64,000 nucleotides of DNA from Flavobacteriales bacterium (GTDB lineage: Bacteria > Bacteroidota > Bacteroidia > Flavobacteriales_D > Sanyastnellaceae), in the NCBI GenBank assembly GCA_018402085.1, contig JAGYJM010000002.1, forward strand, positions 1,302,001 through 1,366,000, written 5' to 3'. The notes beneath the pieces were generated by a model, which searched no databases, was not told where the DNA came from, and worked only from the letters and a program-made list of their open reading frames with translations. Made by a program: the position numbers and the translations under genes. Of the stretch, positions 16,352 through 24,735 are shown piece after piece (position 1 is the first letter of the stretch; the number at the start of each line of letters is the position of its first letter).

Positions 16352-16944
16352 TGTTCTTTGTCTTTAATCAGGTGCGCATAGCCCTGCAGTCTTGTATTCA
16401 GGTGCTTCAGGGTGTAAAAAATGCGCGATTTCACTGTACCCTCGGAGCATTCGAGGGCTTCGCTGATTTCTTTGATGGATTGCTCTTCATCAAAGCGCAG
16501 TAAAAAGGTGCTTCTTTTTGCTTCATCGAGCTCGTTCAGTGCTTGATCAAGAGCGGCGCGGAAATCAGCGTGATCAATGCGTGCACTGGTATTCATGGTT
16601 TCTGCCGTAACCGTCTCGGTTTTGAGGTGTTCTGCGGCACGCGATTTTACCTCGTGGTGACGGTAAGCGTTTTTACACATGTTGTGGGCGACGCTGAACA
16701 GCCACGTTTTGAAGGTTCTTGAACCGTCGAAGCCACTTCCTTTGGCGACCACCTTCACGAAGAGCTCTTGTGTGAAGTCTTCAGCCATTTCACGGTCTTT
16801 CCAGAGCATCTTGAAGAAATATCCGTGAATACGGGTGGCGTAGCGGTCGTAAAGCTCCTCAAACGCCCGTTCGTCGCCGCGCACGGCATACTTCATCAGA
16901 CGTTCATCGTCGGTCTCACGGTATGATCTCCGAAAAATCGCCAT
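16348..16944 (-). CDS. ECF-type RNA polymerase sigma factor
   Basis: The 198-residue protein has sigma region 2 (FEELYDRYATRIHGYFFKML ... DFTQELFVKVVAKG, TFKTWLFSVAHNMCKNAYR) and region 4 with its helix-turn-helix (SIKEISEALECSEGTVKSRI). It should direct RNA polymerase to a small regulon. ATG 16944 shares bases with the stop of the preceding gene (TGATG), so I prefer it to the GTG one codon earlier. The partner downstream is the likely anti-sigma protein. Confidence 0.9.
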   Translation of the reverse strand: MAIFRRSYRETDDERLMKYAVRGDERAFEELYDRYATRIHGYFFKMLWKDREMAEDFTQELFVKVVAKGSGFDGSRTFKTWLFSVAHNMCKNAYRHHEVKSRAAEHLKTETVTAETMNTSARIDHADFRAALDQALNELDEAKRSTFLLRFDEEQSIKEISEALECSEGTVKSRIFYTLKHLNTRLQGYAHLIKDKEQ

Positions 16945-17984
16945 CACTTACCGATCATTTTCAGCACGCTGTTCGCATCCGCCGTTTTATCGGCGATGAG
17001 CCTCACTGTTGAAGCAATCTTATCGGCTTGTTCTGAATGACCGAGCATCACACTTGCATTATACCAGGCGATCAGCACAGGCAGGTAATTTACCGTGATC
17101 GGATGGTTCTGATCAATGCGCTTCAGATCGACAGACGCGATGGCCTGTGCATAGAGAAGCTGCGGATTCTCGCTGAACTGCGAGCGGTTTGACAGCGAAA
17201 ACCCTTCAGCGTAGAGGTCTTTGTGCGATGAAAGGAAGGAGGGAGGCAAGGTCAATGCGAAATGCACGGCCACACTGCCGACCGCCGATAACCGGTCAAG
17301 TGCCTCCATGCGATCGGGCCTTTCGCCAAGGCTCCTGAAAAAAGCGGCTGCCGGATCAGTGGCAAGCTTTTCGGCAACCTGCACTTTGAACGCTTCAGAA
17401 TGGAGGTAGTCGAGTGGGAGTATAAAAAGGTCATCGCGATTACGCATGTATTTGGCGAGTAACAATGCGTACGTGTCTTGCTGTCCGTTGGTCACGACAA
17501 TGGCATCGCGCGGCAGCCACTGCACCATATTCAGGTGATAATCGAGCATCGCCGGCTGTATCACACCTTTACGGGAAAGCCTCTCGAGTGATTGCTGCAG
17601 CTCATCATGTGCCTGCTGAATGAACATGTGCGGAACCAGTAATTCATCGTAATCGCCGGGTTGCTCTCCTATTGCGCGTTTTAGATCTGTTCCGTACTCG
17701 GTTTGGTATCCATAGTGCACATACCGCACATGCAGTGCTTCGATGCTCTGTGGCGCTGTTTTACTCAGCGACTGAACCACTTGTTTTAGTTGCGCTACTT
17801 CGTTGTCATTAAGTTCTTTCTCCGGACCTTCCCAGAATGAGCTACGCATTTCAAAATACGCATTGTAGTACACAGCGAGAAGGTCTTCACCTTCTGAATC
17901 GGGTGTGGTTTGACCCATTGTGGACGAAGCGATAAGGGCTACGAACAGGAGGGAAATAAGGGCTTTCATGGCTGTGTTTTTCAT
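16944..17984 (-). CDS. Secreted protein of unknown function, first gene of the sigma operon
   Basis: The protein has a signal peptide (MKNTAMKALISLLFVALIASSTMGQ) and about 320 further residues. There are no recognisable domains. A stretch PRDAIVVTNGQQDTYALLLA resembles the 'DALLFTNGDNDTFPLWYLQ' segment seen in some Bacteroidota membrane glycosyltransferase-like proteins, but the similarity is short. The start at 17984 is favoured by the signal peptide and by a CATCTTTG box at 18020-18013. Leading an operon with an ECF sigma factor suggests envelope sensing or a product under its control. A variant hairpin copy near the C-terminus encodes DKTADAN. Confidence 0.6.
   Translation of the reverse strand: MKNTAMKALISLLFVALIASSTMGQTTPDSEGEDLLAVYYNAYFEMRSSFWEGPEKELNDNEVAQLKQVVQSLSKTAPQSIEALHVRYVHYGYQTEYGTDLKRAIGEQPGDYDELLVPHMFIQQAHDELQQSLERLSRKGVIQPAMLDYHLNMVQWLPRDAIVVTNGQQDTYALLLAKYMRNRDDLFILPLDYLHSEAFKVQVAEKLATDPAAAFFRSLGERPDRMEALDRLSAVGSVAVHFALTLPPSFLSSHKDLYAEGFSLSNRSQFSENPQLLYAQAIASVDLKRIDQNHPITVNYLPVLIAWYNASVMLGHSEQADKIASTVRLIADKTADANSVLKMIGK
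16975..16995 (-). repeat. Dispersed hairpin, variant copy near 3' end of secreted protein gene
   Basis: Minus strand: stem CGCCG/CGGCG, a six-base loop ATAAAA, then GATGC. The loop is longer than in other copies, but the stem and GATGC foot agree. Confidence 0.5.
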
Positions 17985-18012
17985 GCTGTACACGCAAGAA
18001 CCTGTCAGGTTC

Positions 18013-18020
18013 AAAGATGC
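18013..18020 (-). promoter_or_regulatory. -7-like box of the sigma-factor operon
   Basis: CATCTTTG on the minus strand, one mismatch from TAnnTTTG, 28 bases before ATG 17984. Confidence 0.35.
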
Positions 18021-18079
18021 ATGGATTTTTTCTGTGGTGCGATTCATGCCCTATATAAAGTACGCATCAAGAACTCCTT

Positions 18080-18087
18080 TATCTTTG
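18080..18087 (+). promoter_or_regulatory. -7 box of the DUF493 gene
   Basis: TATCTTTG, an exact TAnnTTTG match, four bases before ATG 18092. It predicts a leaderless or near-leaderless transcript. Confidence 0.5.
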
Positions 18088-18091
18088 CGGT

Positions 18092-18370
18092 ATGGAGAAC
18101 AGTGATGAACGTCGCGATCGGCTCAAGGATATGCTTAATGATATCCACACATGGCCCTCGATGTATCGGTTTAAATTCGTTTTACCCAACGATCCTGAGA
18201 AAATCGGCAGGTTAAAGTCTATATTCGGTGACAAGGCGCAATTTACTGAACGTAAGAGTGGTAAGGGGAACTACGTAAGCTACACGGTATCAATGGTAAT
18301 GCTCAGTGCTGAACATATCTTTGAGTACTACGAGGCCGCGGCTGAAATTGAAGGCATAATCTCGCTTTAA
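18092..18370 (+). CDS. DUF493 (YbeD-like) small cytoplasmic protein
   Basis: This 92-residue protein has the YbeD/DUF493 ferredoxin-like fold pattern: YRFKFVLPND, KIGRLKSIF, YVSYTVSMVMLSAEHIFEYYEA. The E. coli relative sits beside lipoic-acid synthesis genes and is thought to be regulatory. No such genes are near here. The next gene starts with no gap after the stop, so they are probably one operon. Confidence 0.8.
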   Translation: MENSDERRDRLKDMLNDIHTWPSMYRFKFVLPNDPEKIGRLKSIFGDKAQFTERKSGKGNYVSYTVSMVMLSAEHIFEYYEAAAEIEGIISL

Positions 18371-18745
18371 ATGGATTTTTCACTTGATACCCTGCGCAAT
18401 GCGCTGTTGCTGACCTTGATAATTTTATTGGTGATTGTGCTCTATAAGCGTCTTTTGCGTTTTCTCGGCAAGAAAGATCAGGCGCCCTATGCGCATTTGA
18501 GTGATGAACTGGTTCAGGTTCGAGACGGACAAATTGCCGTTCGGTTTAACCTTCCCGAACAAGGCGCCATGCGTCTTGAGGTACGCGACCAAGGCAACAG
18601 AATCGTGCAGGTGGTGATTGACCAGAGCGATTATCCGCAGCAAGATCATGAGGTACACATTGATGTGTCTTCTTTTGCGCCGGGTCGTTACTCCTATCAT
18701 TTGATCACACACAACCAGGAAAGTCAGCGTTTTTTTACGGTTTGA
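18371..18745 (+). CDS. Single-pass membrane protein with beta-sandwich tail
   Basis: A hydrophobic helix at residues 10-27 (ALLLTLIILLVIVLYKRLL) is followed by about 85 residues of beta-strand pattern. It resembles the FlgD/T9SS-tail fold: MRLEVRDQGNRIVQVV, then SSFAPGRYSYHLITHNQESQRFFTV. That ending mimics a T9SS sorting domain, yet the protein has a membrane anchor and no signal peptide, so export is unlikely. Function unknown. A heptamer array begins at the base after its stop. Confidence 0.6.
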   Translation: MDFSLDTLRNALLLTLIILLVIVLYKRLLRFLGKKDQAPYAHLSDELVQVRDGQIAVRFNLPEQGAMRLEVRDQGNRIVQVVIDQSDYPQQDHEVHIDVSSFAPGRYSYHLITHNQESQRFFTV

Positions 18746-18780
18746 GACCGTCGGCCGTCAGCGGTCAGCTGTCAGCTGTC
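18746..18780. repeat. Heptanucleotide array, unit AGCTGTC-like, 5 units
   Basis: Units GACCGTC, GGCCGTC, AGCGGTC, AGCTGTC, AGCTGTC, in register, starting immediately after the TGA stop at 18743-18745. Confidence 0.7.
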
Positions 18781-18883
18781 TTTCTTTTGGTAAGCGACTG
18801 CTATTCCTTAACGCCTGTAAAGTAATTACCAGCGACAGTAAAATGCTTGTTAATTGTATTACGAATTAGAGCAGTTTTGTGCT

Positions 18884-19252
18884 ATGGCCAAGCGACTCGA
18901 TAAACTTCATAGCTACAAACAAGCGATTGAACTCGCCCGAAACTATTTGCGCATTTCAGAGCAGTTGAAGCAACGCCATCACTTCGGACTTGCTGATCAA
19001 ATTGAACGTGTTGCGGTCTCGATAGCGTCAAACATAGCTGAAGGTGCCAATTCAGGTAGTGACAAAGTTTTCAAACGCTATCTGAATATAGCCATTGGAT
19101 CTAGCTATGAGCTTATTGCACAATCTGAGATTATCGATGGCATGGTTGAAAAAGAAGAACTAAACAAATGTGTGGATGATCTAAACCGACTTATCGCAGG
19201 TCTCTATAAATTGAGAACATATCTCAACAAAGCGATTGAGAGCAGTAGTTGA
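18884..19252 (+). CDS. Four-helix-bundle protein (S23 / rRNA intervening-sequence family)
   Basis: From ATG 18884 the protein is 122 residues and nearly all helical. It carries the family marks HSYKQAIELARNYL, FGLADQIERVAVSIASNIAEGA and GSSYELIAQSEI. Members are found inside 23S rRNA intervening sequences and also as free-standing genes, often scattered and mobile-looking, as here. Known structures are pentamers, with a role in nucleic-acid binding suggested. The longer frame from 18854 adds ten residues without support. Heptamer arrays lie on both sides (18746-18780 and 19288-19308). Confidence 0.85.
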   Translation: MAKRLDKLHSYKQAIELARNYLRISEQLKQRHHFGLADQIERVAVSIASNIAEGANSGSDKVFKRYLNIAIGSSYELIAQSEIIDGMVEKEELNKCVDDLNRLIAGLYKLRTYLNKAIESSS

Positions 19253-19287
19253 CATTCTGCGAAGTACAGCCAAGCGCAAAGTTGCCC

Positions 19288-19308
19288 GCAGACGGCAGAC
19301 GGCAGACG
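19288..19308. repeat. Heptanucleotide array, unit GCAGACG, 3 units
   Basis: Three perfect units of GCAGACG, 35 bp after the stop of the four-helix-bundle gene and 26 bp beyond the stop of argS on the other strand. Confidence 0.6.
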
Positions 19309-19333
19309 GTTTGTCAAGGACCAAAACAGGTTG

Positions 19334-21124
19334 TCACATGCGCTCGGGCATTTCAACTCCCAGCAGGTTCATTGCGCGTTTTACAACATTACCTGTTTGT
19401 TCGGTAATGGTGAGACGCAACGAGCGTTTTGATTCATCTTCTTCTTTCAATACCGGCACCGCCTGGTAGAACGAGCTGTACATCTTCACCAGATCGTAGG
19501 CGTAGTTTGCGATGTGTGAAGGATCGTAACTTGCAGCGGCTTCCTGAATGACCGCAGGGAAATCGTGCAGCAGCTTGACGAGTTCTCTTTCTTCAGGTGA
19601 CAGTTCTACGCCGTCGTGAACCTCCGCGCTGAATCCTTTCTCAGCAGCGTTGCGCAGGAGGGCACGGGTGCGCACGTAGTTGAACTGGATGAACGGTCCA
19701 GTATTACCAAAGAAGTCAATCGACTCTTTCGGGTTGAACATCATTGTTTTCTTCGGCTGCACCTTCAGGAGGTAGTACTTCAAAGCACCGTAGCCGATCT
19801 TCTTATGCAAAGCTTCTTTCTCCGCATCAGATAATCCGTCGAGCTTTCCTTGTTCTTCGGCAATGCTGCCGGCCGTGGCCGCCATCTCGGCCATGATGTC
19901 GTCTGCATCTACGACTGTTCCTTCGCGTGATTTCATCTTACCTTCCGGAAGTTCAACCATGCCGTAGCTCAGGTGGAAGTTGTTCTTCGCCTTCTCGAAG
20001 CCCAGTTTTTCCAGGATCATGAAAAGCACCTTAAAGTGGTACTCCTGTTCATTCCCGACCGTGTAGATCTGCCCCAGCAGCTCAGGATGCTCACGGAAGC
20101 GCAGAATAGCAGTACCGATGTCTTGTGTCATGTACACTGCCGTGCCGTCTTTTCTGAGCAGCAGCTTCTGATCGAGTCCGTCATTCGTAAGGTCAACCCA
20201 GACAGAGCCGTCTTCTCGTTGCTCGAAAACGCCTTTTTCAACACCGCGCAGCACTTCTTCTTTGCCGATCAGGTAGGTGTCTGACTCGTAATAGAGTTTG
20301 TCAAACCAAACTCCCATTTCATGGTAGGTATAGTCAAATCCTTCGTAGACCCAGCCGTTCATGTTCTTCCAGAGGTCAACGACTTCAGGGTCGCGCTGTT
20401 CCCATTTGCGAAGCATCTCCTGTGCTTCGAGCAGGATAGGGGCTTCTTTCGCCGCGGCTTCTTCGCTCTTGCCGCCTGCTACAAGTGCTTTTATCTCCTC
20501 TTTGTAGGCCTTGTCAAAAGCAACGTAATACTTACCCACTAGCTTGTCACCTTTGAGTCCGGCGCTTTCCGGAGTTTCACCGTTTCCGAAACGTTGCCAC
20601 GCCAGCATAGACTTGCAGATATGGATTCCGCGGTCGTTGATGATTTGCACCCGCAGCACATCATGTCCGGCAGCTTCCAGGATGTTCGCCACCGAATGTC
20701 CGAGAAAGATATTCCGAAGGTGTCCGAGATGGAGTGGCTTATTGGTATTCGGCGAGCTGTACTCTACCATCATTTGTCCCGCGCTTTGGCGCGGAGAAAA
20801 GCCAAAATCAGCCTCAGAGGCGGCATAGCGAATGAAATCGATCCAGTAGGAAGCTGCAATGCTAAGGTTGAGAAACCCTTTCACCGTGTTAAAGCCTATC
20901 ACTTCCGGTAGATGAGTCTGAAGGTACTCTCCAATGGTTTTACCTGTTTCTTCGGGCGATTTTTTCGCTATTCGCACCAGTGGAAAGACGACCACAGTGA
21001 AATCACCTTCGAACTCTTTGCGCGTTTTCTGCAGTTGCACCGATGGCGCATCTATATCGGCGTCGAATAAGGCTTTTGCAGCTTCTGTCACTCCTTTCTG
21101 CAGAATGCTTTCGATGGTCTTCAT
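19334..21124 (-). CDS. argS: Arginyl-tRNA synthetase
   Basis: The 596-residue class I synthetase charges tRNA-Arg. It has an N-terminal Add1 region, HLGH (HIGH motif) at residues 132-135, the KMSK-equivalent GKMKSREG near residue 400, and a C-terminal DALR anticodon-binding domain ending in NLLGVEMPERM. It is the last gene of a three-gene operon with CtlX and arginase (gap of 3 bp), an unusual link between arginine breakdown and arginine charging. Residues about 109-117 (FSPRQSAGQ), just ahead of the active site, overlap a hairpin copy read in the third frame. Confidence 0.96.
   Translation of the reverse strand: MKTIESILQKGVTEAAKALFDADIDAPSVQLQKTRKEFEGDFTVVVFPLVRIAKKSPEETGKTIGEYLQTHLPEVIGFNTVKGFLNLSIAASYWIDFIRYAASEADFGFSPRQSAGQMMVEYSSPNTNKPLHLGHLRNIFLGHSVANILEAAGHDVLRVQIINDRGIHICKSMLAWQRFGNGETPESAGLKGDKLVGKYYVAFDKAYKEEIKALVAGGKSEEAAAKEAPILLEAQEMLRKWEQRDPEVVDLWKNMNGWVYEGFDYTYHEMGVWFDKLYYESDTYLIGKEEVLRGVEKGVFEQREDGSVWVDLTNDGLDQKLLLRKDGTAVYMTQDIGTAILRFREHPELLGQIYTVGNEQEYHFKVLFMILEKLGFEKAKNNFHLSYGMVELPEGKMKSREGTVVDADDIMAEMAATAGSIAEEQGKLDGLSDAEKEALHKKIGYGALKYYLLKVQPKKTMMFNPKESIDFFGNTGPFIQFNYVRTRALLRNAAEKGFSAEVHDGVELSPEERELVKLLHDFPAVIQEAAASYDPSHIANYAYDLVKMYSSFYQAVPVLKEEDESKRSLRLTITEQTGNVVKRAMNLLGVEMPERM
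20775..20796 (-). repeat. Dispersed hairpin, copy in argS
   Basis: Minus strand: stem CCGCGC/GCGCGG, loop CAAA, followed by GACA instead of GATG. It is read as SPRQSAG, a third frame relative to the other copies. The foot is imperfect, so this is a weaker member. Confidence 0.5.
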
Positions 21125-21127
21125 GGT

Positions 21128-22069
21128 TTAGAGTTTAGGCAGGAAAACCTCGCACAGCATGCATCTTGCACTTCCGCCGCCCAGGTTTTCGATGGTTGTC
21201 AATGGAGTACTGAGTAGCACGGCATGCTTCTCAATGCGATGTATTTGATCGTTCGTGAGCGCCGCTTTCGCCCGTTCGCTCAGCACGAGGTACCGGTTGC
21301 CTTCATTATTAAGCACCTCAAGGGCATTGCCCGCAAATTCAGCCATTTGATACTCGTCAATTTCAATGAGCTCTAATCCGTTCTCGATGATGCTTTGGCG
21401 CACCATCTTTCGTTCTTCCTTGTCTTGGATGGCTGCAGCGCAAAGCAGTGCGAAAGATGTACCAATGCTCATGACCACATTGGTATGATACACCGGAGCA
21501 TGTTCACCCTGATCAGTTTCGTGGGATGCTCTGAACAGAATCCCTTCATACCCGGTAGCTTCACAAAAACGTTCTACCGCTTGCCGGTCTGTTCGTTCGC
21601 TAAGGCAAGCATAGGCTTTGTTATTCACGCGATCAAGCACGAGGCTGCCGGTGCCTTCCAGAAATTTATGGTGTGACTCAAACTCAGTAAAGTCAACGAT
21701 TTCTTTCAGATGCAATCCAAGTTCATTGCATACGAGATGTACGATTTCTTCACGTCGTTCACGCCGTCTGTTTTCGGCTTTCATGGGGTAAATAGCCGCT
21801 CTTCCGTCTGCGTGAAAGCTCAGCCAGTTGTTCGGAAAAATGGCGTCAGGCGTGTCTGCATTTGGGTCAGCGGCGACCACTACCACTTCGATGCCTTTGG
21901 CGGCGAGTGCCTCTGTAAAATGATCAAATTCAGTCAAGGCCTCTTCTGTGGCATCCTTTGCTAATTGGTTGCCGGAGGGTTGAAAGGCATTGTCGGCAGC
22001 CGTTTGTTCATTGCGGCGGAAAACCGCCGGACGAATCATGAGGAGCTGGTTCGTAGATTGTCTGAGCAT
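21128..22069 (-). CDS. CtlX-type amidinohydrolase (arginine deiminase-related)
   Basis: This 313-residue protein has the amidinotransferase fold. The block DAIFPNNWLSFHADGRAAIYPM and the C-terminal catalytic-Cys region GGGSARCMLCEVF match the CtlX / arginine deiminase-related family, which hydrolyses guanidino- or ureido-type substrates such as citrulline. It lies five bases after an arginase gene and three bases before argS, so arginine or citrulline is a sensible substrate. The precise reaction is inferred. Confidence 0.82.
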   Translation of the reverse strand: MLRQSTNQLLMIRPAVFRRNEQTAADNAFQPSGNQLAKDATEEALTEFDHFTEALAAKGIEVVVVAADPNADTPDAIFPNNWLSFHADGRAAIYPMKAENRRRERREEIVHLVCNELGLHLKEIVDFTEFESHHKFLEGTGSLVLDRVNNKAYACLSERTDRQAVERFCEATGYEGILFRASHETDQGEHAPVYHTNVVMSIGTSFALLCAAAIQDKEERKMVRQSIIENGLELIEIDEYQMAEFAGNALEVLNNEGNRYLVLSERAKAALTNDQIHRIEKHAVLLSTPLTTIENLGGGSARCMLCEVFLPKL

Positions 22070-22074
22070 GATCG

Positions 22075-23037
22075 CTATGCCTTGGCGTTTTGACGGATGA
22101 AGGTGACGACCTGTCTTAGAATATCGAAGGCCGTTTCAGCCATCTTGTTCTTTTTTTCGTCGAGGGTAGGATTGATCTCCACCATCTCGAAGCAGGCTAC
22201 AGGGAGCTTTTCAAAGAGAAGTTTGATGAGGGTTACACATTCTTGCGGCGTGAAACCTTGAGGAACCGGTGTACCCGTGCCATGTGAAACGATTTCAGGA
22301 TCCATGCTGTCGACATCAAAACTGATGTAGACTTTATCGCATTGTGATAAGCGCTGAACCGTTTCATTGACGCATTGGCTTACAGAGTTTGAACGTACTT
22401 CATCGACCCTGAAATTACGGATGCCCTTGCGGGCGATCAGTGCATCTTCTTGCGATTCTGTATCTCTCACGCCGAAAAAGATCAGGTCTTCATGCACGAT
22501 CTTTGGTGTGATTCCCCAAAGGTTTTTAATGGCATTCCATTCTTCAACCGTTTCAGGTTTCGGGTCGTTGACCTTTTCCTGAAGGTTGTCTTCTCCGAGA
22601 GCGGTGGAAAGCGGCATGCCGTGAACATTTCCGGAAGGGGAGGTGTACGGGGTATGAAGGTCTGCATGAGCGTCGATCCAGATGACACCGATACGGCTTT
22701 GCGGCCAGGCTTTTTTAAGCGCGGCAAGGGTGCCGCCGGCAACAGAATGGTCTGCGCCGATCATCAACGGGAAAGCTCCTGATTCGATGATGGGAAGCAT
22801 TTTTGCCGCAGTATGCTCGTATACTTCGCGTATCTGGGTGAGATAATGGGCATTGGGGTTTGGATCTTCTTCGTACAATACCTCATTGTGCACCGGAATG
22901 GTATCTGGTTTCAGATCTTTCAATAGCAAGTTGCCTTTGTTCCAGCCTGCAACTTTAAGTGCATCGAGTCCGAGACTGGCTCCGCGTGTTCCGGCGCCGA
23001 TTTCAGATGGATTGAAAAGAATACGTATATCGCTCAT
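22075..23037 (-). CDS. Arginase/agmatinase family ureohydrolase, probably arginase
   Basis: From ATG 23037 this is a 320-residue binuclear manganese enzyme. Metal ligands are in GADHSVAGG, WIDAHADLHT and SFDVDSMDPE. The segment SEIGAGTRGASLG near the N-terminus and the loop TGTPVPQGFT favour arginase (arginine to ornithine and urea) over agmatinase. The frame extends to 23061, but MSDIRILF is the normal family start and a TACCTTTG promoter box lies 22 bases upstream. First gene of the operon with ctlX and argS. Confidence 0.86.
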   Translation of the reverse strand: MSDIRILFNPSEIGAGTRGASLGLDALKVAGWNKGNLLLKDLKPDTIPVHNEVLYEEDPNPNAHYLTQIREVYEHTAAKMLPIIESGAFPLMIGADHSVAGGTLAALKKAWPQSRIGVIWIDAHADLHTPYTSPSGNVHGMPLSTALGEDNLQEKVNDPKPETVEEWNAIKNLWGITPKIVHEDLIFFGVRDTESQEDALIARKGIRNFRVDEVRSNSVSQCVNETVQRLSQCDKVYISFDVDSMDPEIVSHGTGTPVPQGFTPQECVTLIKLLFEKLPVACFEMVEINPTLDEKKNKMAETAFDILRQVVTFIRQNAKA

Positions 23038-23058
23038 GGGAGGGCTCAAAGTTCGCGG

Positions 23059-23066
23059 CAAAGGTA
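23059..23066 (-). promoter_or_regulatory. -7 box of the arginase-ctlX-argS operon
   Basis: TACCTTTG on the minus strand, an exact TAnnTTTG match, 21 bases before ATG 23037. Confidence 0.5.
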
Positions 23067-23173
23067 GCTAACTGCAATTTTTCCATAGGTGCTATCCTAA
23101 TAACTTTAACGCGAAAGTTGTCCACTTCTAAGAAAAGAATGCATCTTGCCGTCGCAAGACTGAAAATGCCTTG

Positions 23174-23860
23174 ATGCGACTACTCCACTATCTGATAATC
23201 ATCTTTGTGCTGGCTATGGCGGGTTGCTCTATGCCCGGCAAGCCCGATGAGGGCATCATCGTTTACGATGTAAGCTTTCCATTTCTTGAAGACAACATCC
23301 TGAAGAATGTCTTTCCCGAAGAAATGAAGCTTTATTACAAGCAAGATATGGTGCGGGCAGAACTGCGTTCACTCGGAGGGATCGTCACAACCGGTTTTGT
23401 GGCGAATGAAGACCAGCGCGTGTTGAAGCAGCTTCTCAAAAACTATCAGGATTACCTCATGGTGGTGCTGAACGAGGAGGAAACCAACGCACTCATTGAT
23501 ATGCAACCCGGGTTGAAACTGGTGGCGACCGATGAGAAGGTAGAAGTGGCCGGTTACCTATGTGATGTTACAATCGCAGAATTCACCAATGATTCTATGC
23601 CTCCGGTGAGGCTTTTGCATACCACAGAGCTAGGAATCGAAAACCCGAACTGGTTCAATCAATACCACGAAATTGAAGGCGTGCTGCTTGGCTATGAATT
23701 CGAACAGTTCGGAATGCGCATGAAGCTTCACGCACGCAACATCTTGCACCATGAGGTTGACTCCACCGTATTTGATGTTGATAGCGACTATCGGGAAGTG
23801 TCTACCTCAGAATTCCGTGAAACGATCGGCGGGCTTTTGTCAGAGTTCGATGACCTTTGA
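23174..23860 (+). CDS. Lipoprotein of unknown function (GLPGLI/DUF4412-like)
   Basis: The 228-residue protein has a lipoprotein signal (LLHYLIIIFVLAMAGCS). The rest is beta-rich, opening with GIIVYDVSFPF, and resembles the DUF4412/GLPGLI-type proteins of Bacteroidota, which begin 'G.i.Y.v.f' and discuss a 'metal/protein modification' pattern (KLVATDEKVEVAGYLCDV, LLHTTELGIENPNWFNQY). Function unknown. ATG 23174 is used; the preceding TTG is less likely. It converges on the next gene with six bases between. Confidence 0.6.
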   Translation: MRLLHYLIIIFVLAMAGCSMPGKPDEGIIVYDVSFPFLEDNILKNVFPEEMKLYYKQDMVRAELRSLGGIVTTGFVANEDQRVLKQLLKNYQDYLMVVLNEEETNALIDMQPGLKLVATDEKVEVAGYLCDVTIAEFTNDSMPPVRLLHTTELGIENPNWFNQYHEIEGVLLGYEFEQFGMRMKLHARNILHHEVDSTVFDVDSDYREVSTSEFRETIGGLLSEFDDL

Positions 23861-23866
23861 AAATAA

Positions 23867-24550
23867 CTAACGCACCTCATTTTCAAACTGTTTCAGTTCT
23901 TTGACTGTGCTGTATTTCAAGAGATTTGCAAGTTGAGGGCTTTGCGTATACTGCTCATTGAGAAAAGTAAAGTCAAGTTTACCCTCTTCCGTTAAGGCGT
24001 ACAGCTTGGTGATTCCTTCCACTTTATACTTTTTTTCATCCGGGATATAGCGGTACTGCCCCTTGCCATATTGTGAACGAATAATTGGCTCCAACCCTTC
24101 AGGGTTGTCTTTATACTGTTCACCCACGTAAACATCGTGATCAATTTCAACAATCAGCATGCACACCAGGTCAGTTGAATCTCTGACCAGCGGAGATGCA
24201 TGCTTGATTTTGAATGAGTTTGTGATGTTCACATAGCCTTGTTCTGCATAGTCTTGCATCATTTTGATGACGCTTTGACGTAACTCTTCAGAGTCAATTG
24301 CTTTGGGGTAGACGCGATCGAGGTAGTCATCAAAACGTAGTTCTGACATGCTCTTGAAGTAGTCATCGAGGTCTTCAGTGACTGCCTCAAGCGCTTCATC
24401 AGAAAGACGGATGTCAGATTCAACTTTCTCTTTTTTCGTTCGTTCACCCGGAGCAACAACACCGGTATCCTTAGAATCTCCACAGCCATCCTGGCAGGAA
24501 GTCAGCACTGCGGAGGCAAACATTATCAGCAGAAGTGATGTAACACGCAT
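23867..24550 (-). CDS. Lipoprotein of unknown function
   Basis: From ATG 24550 the protein is 227 residues, with a signal peptide and lipobox (LIMFASAVLTSC). The mature part has a helical segment with EALEAVTEDLDDYFKSMSELRFDDYLDRVYPK and a later mixed region. No domain was recognised; the pattern resembles small periplasmic binding or 'DUF4864-like' proteins, but I cannot assign it. The start at 24550 is chosen because the lipoprotein signal begins there. Confidence 0.55.
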   Translation of the reverse strand: MRVTSLLLIMFASAVLTSCQDGCGDSKDTGVVAPGERTKKEKVESDIRLSDEALEAVTEDLDDYFKSMSELRFDDYLDRVYPKAIDSEELRQSVIKMMQDYAEQGYVNITNSFKIKHASPLVRDSTDLVCMLIVEIDHDVYVGEQYKDNPEGLEPIIRSQYGKGQYRYIPDEKKYKVEGITKLYALTEEGKLDFTFLNEQYTQSPQLANLLKYSTVKELKQFENEVR

Positions 24551-24735
24551 GATCGATTGATTAGGTCGCAAATGTCGTACTCTGGACGTATTCTGGCAAG
24601 TGGGTGACTTGGAACCTTCTTCTATTCAGCGTAATGACTGACTTTCATCTAAAGGCTTTTATCGAAATAGCGATGAATTCAAAATAAAGATGAACGTATC
24701 CGAGCGAAGTGTGTACAGGTTTCAAAAATGACGTT

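Noticed and set aside
24690-24731. A 13-residue leader peptide just before the RnfD/DUF2330 gene
   Set aside because: Four-base spacing is suggestive, but there is no stall motif or alternative hairpin.
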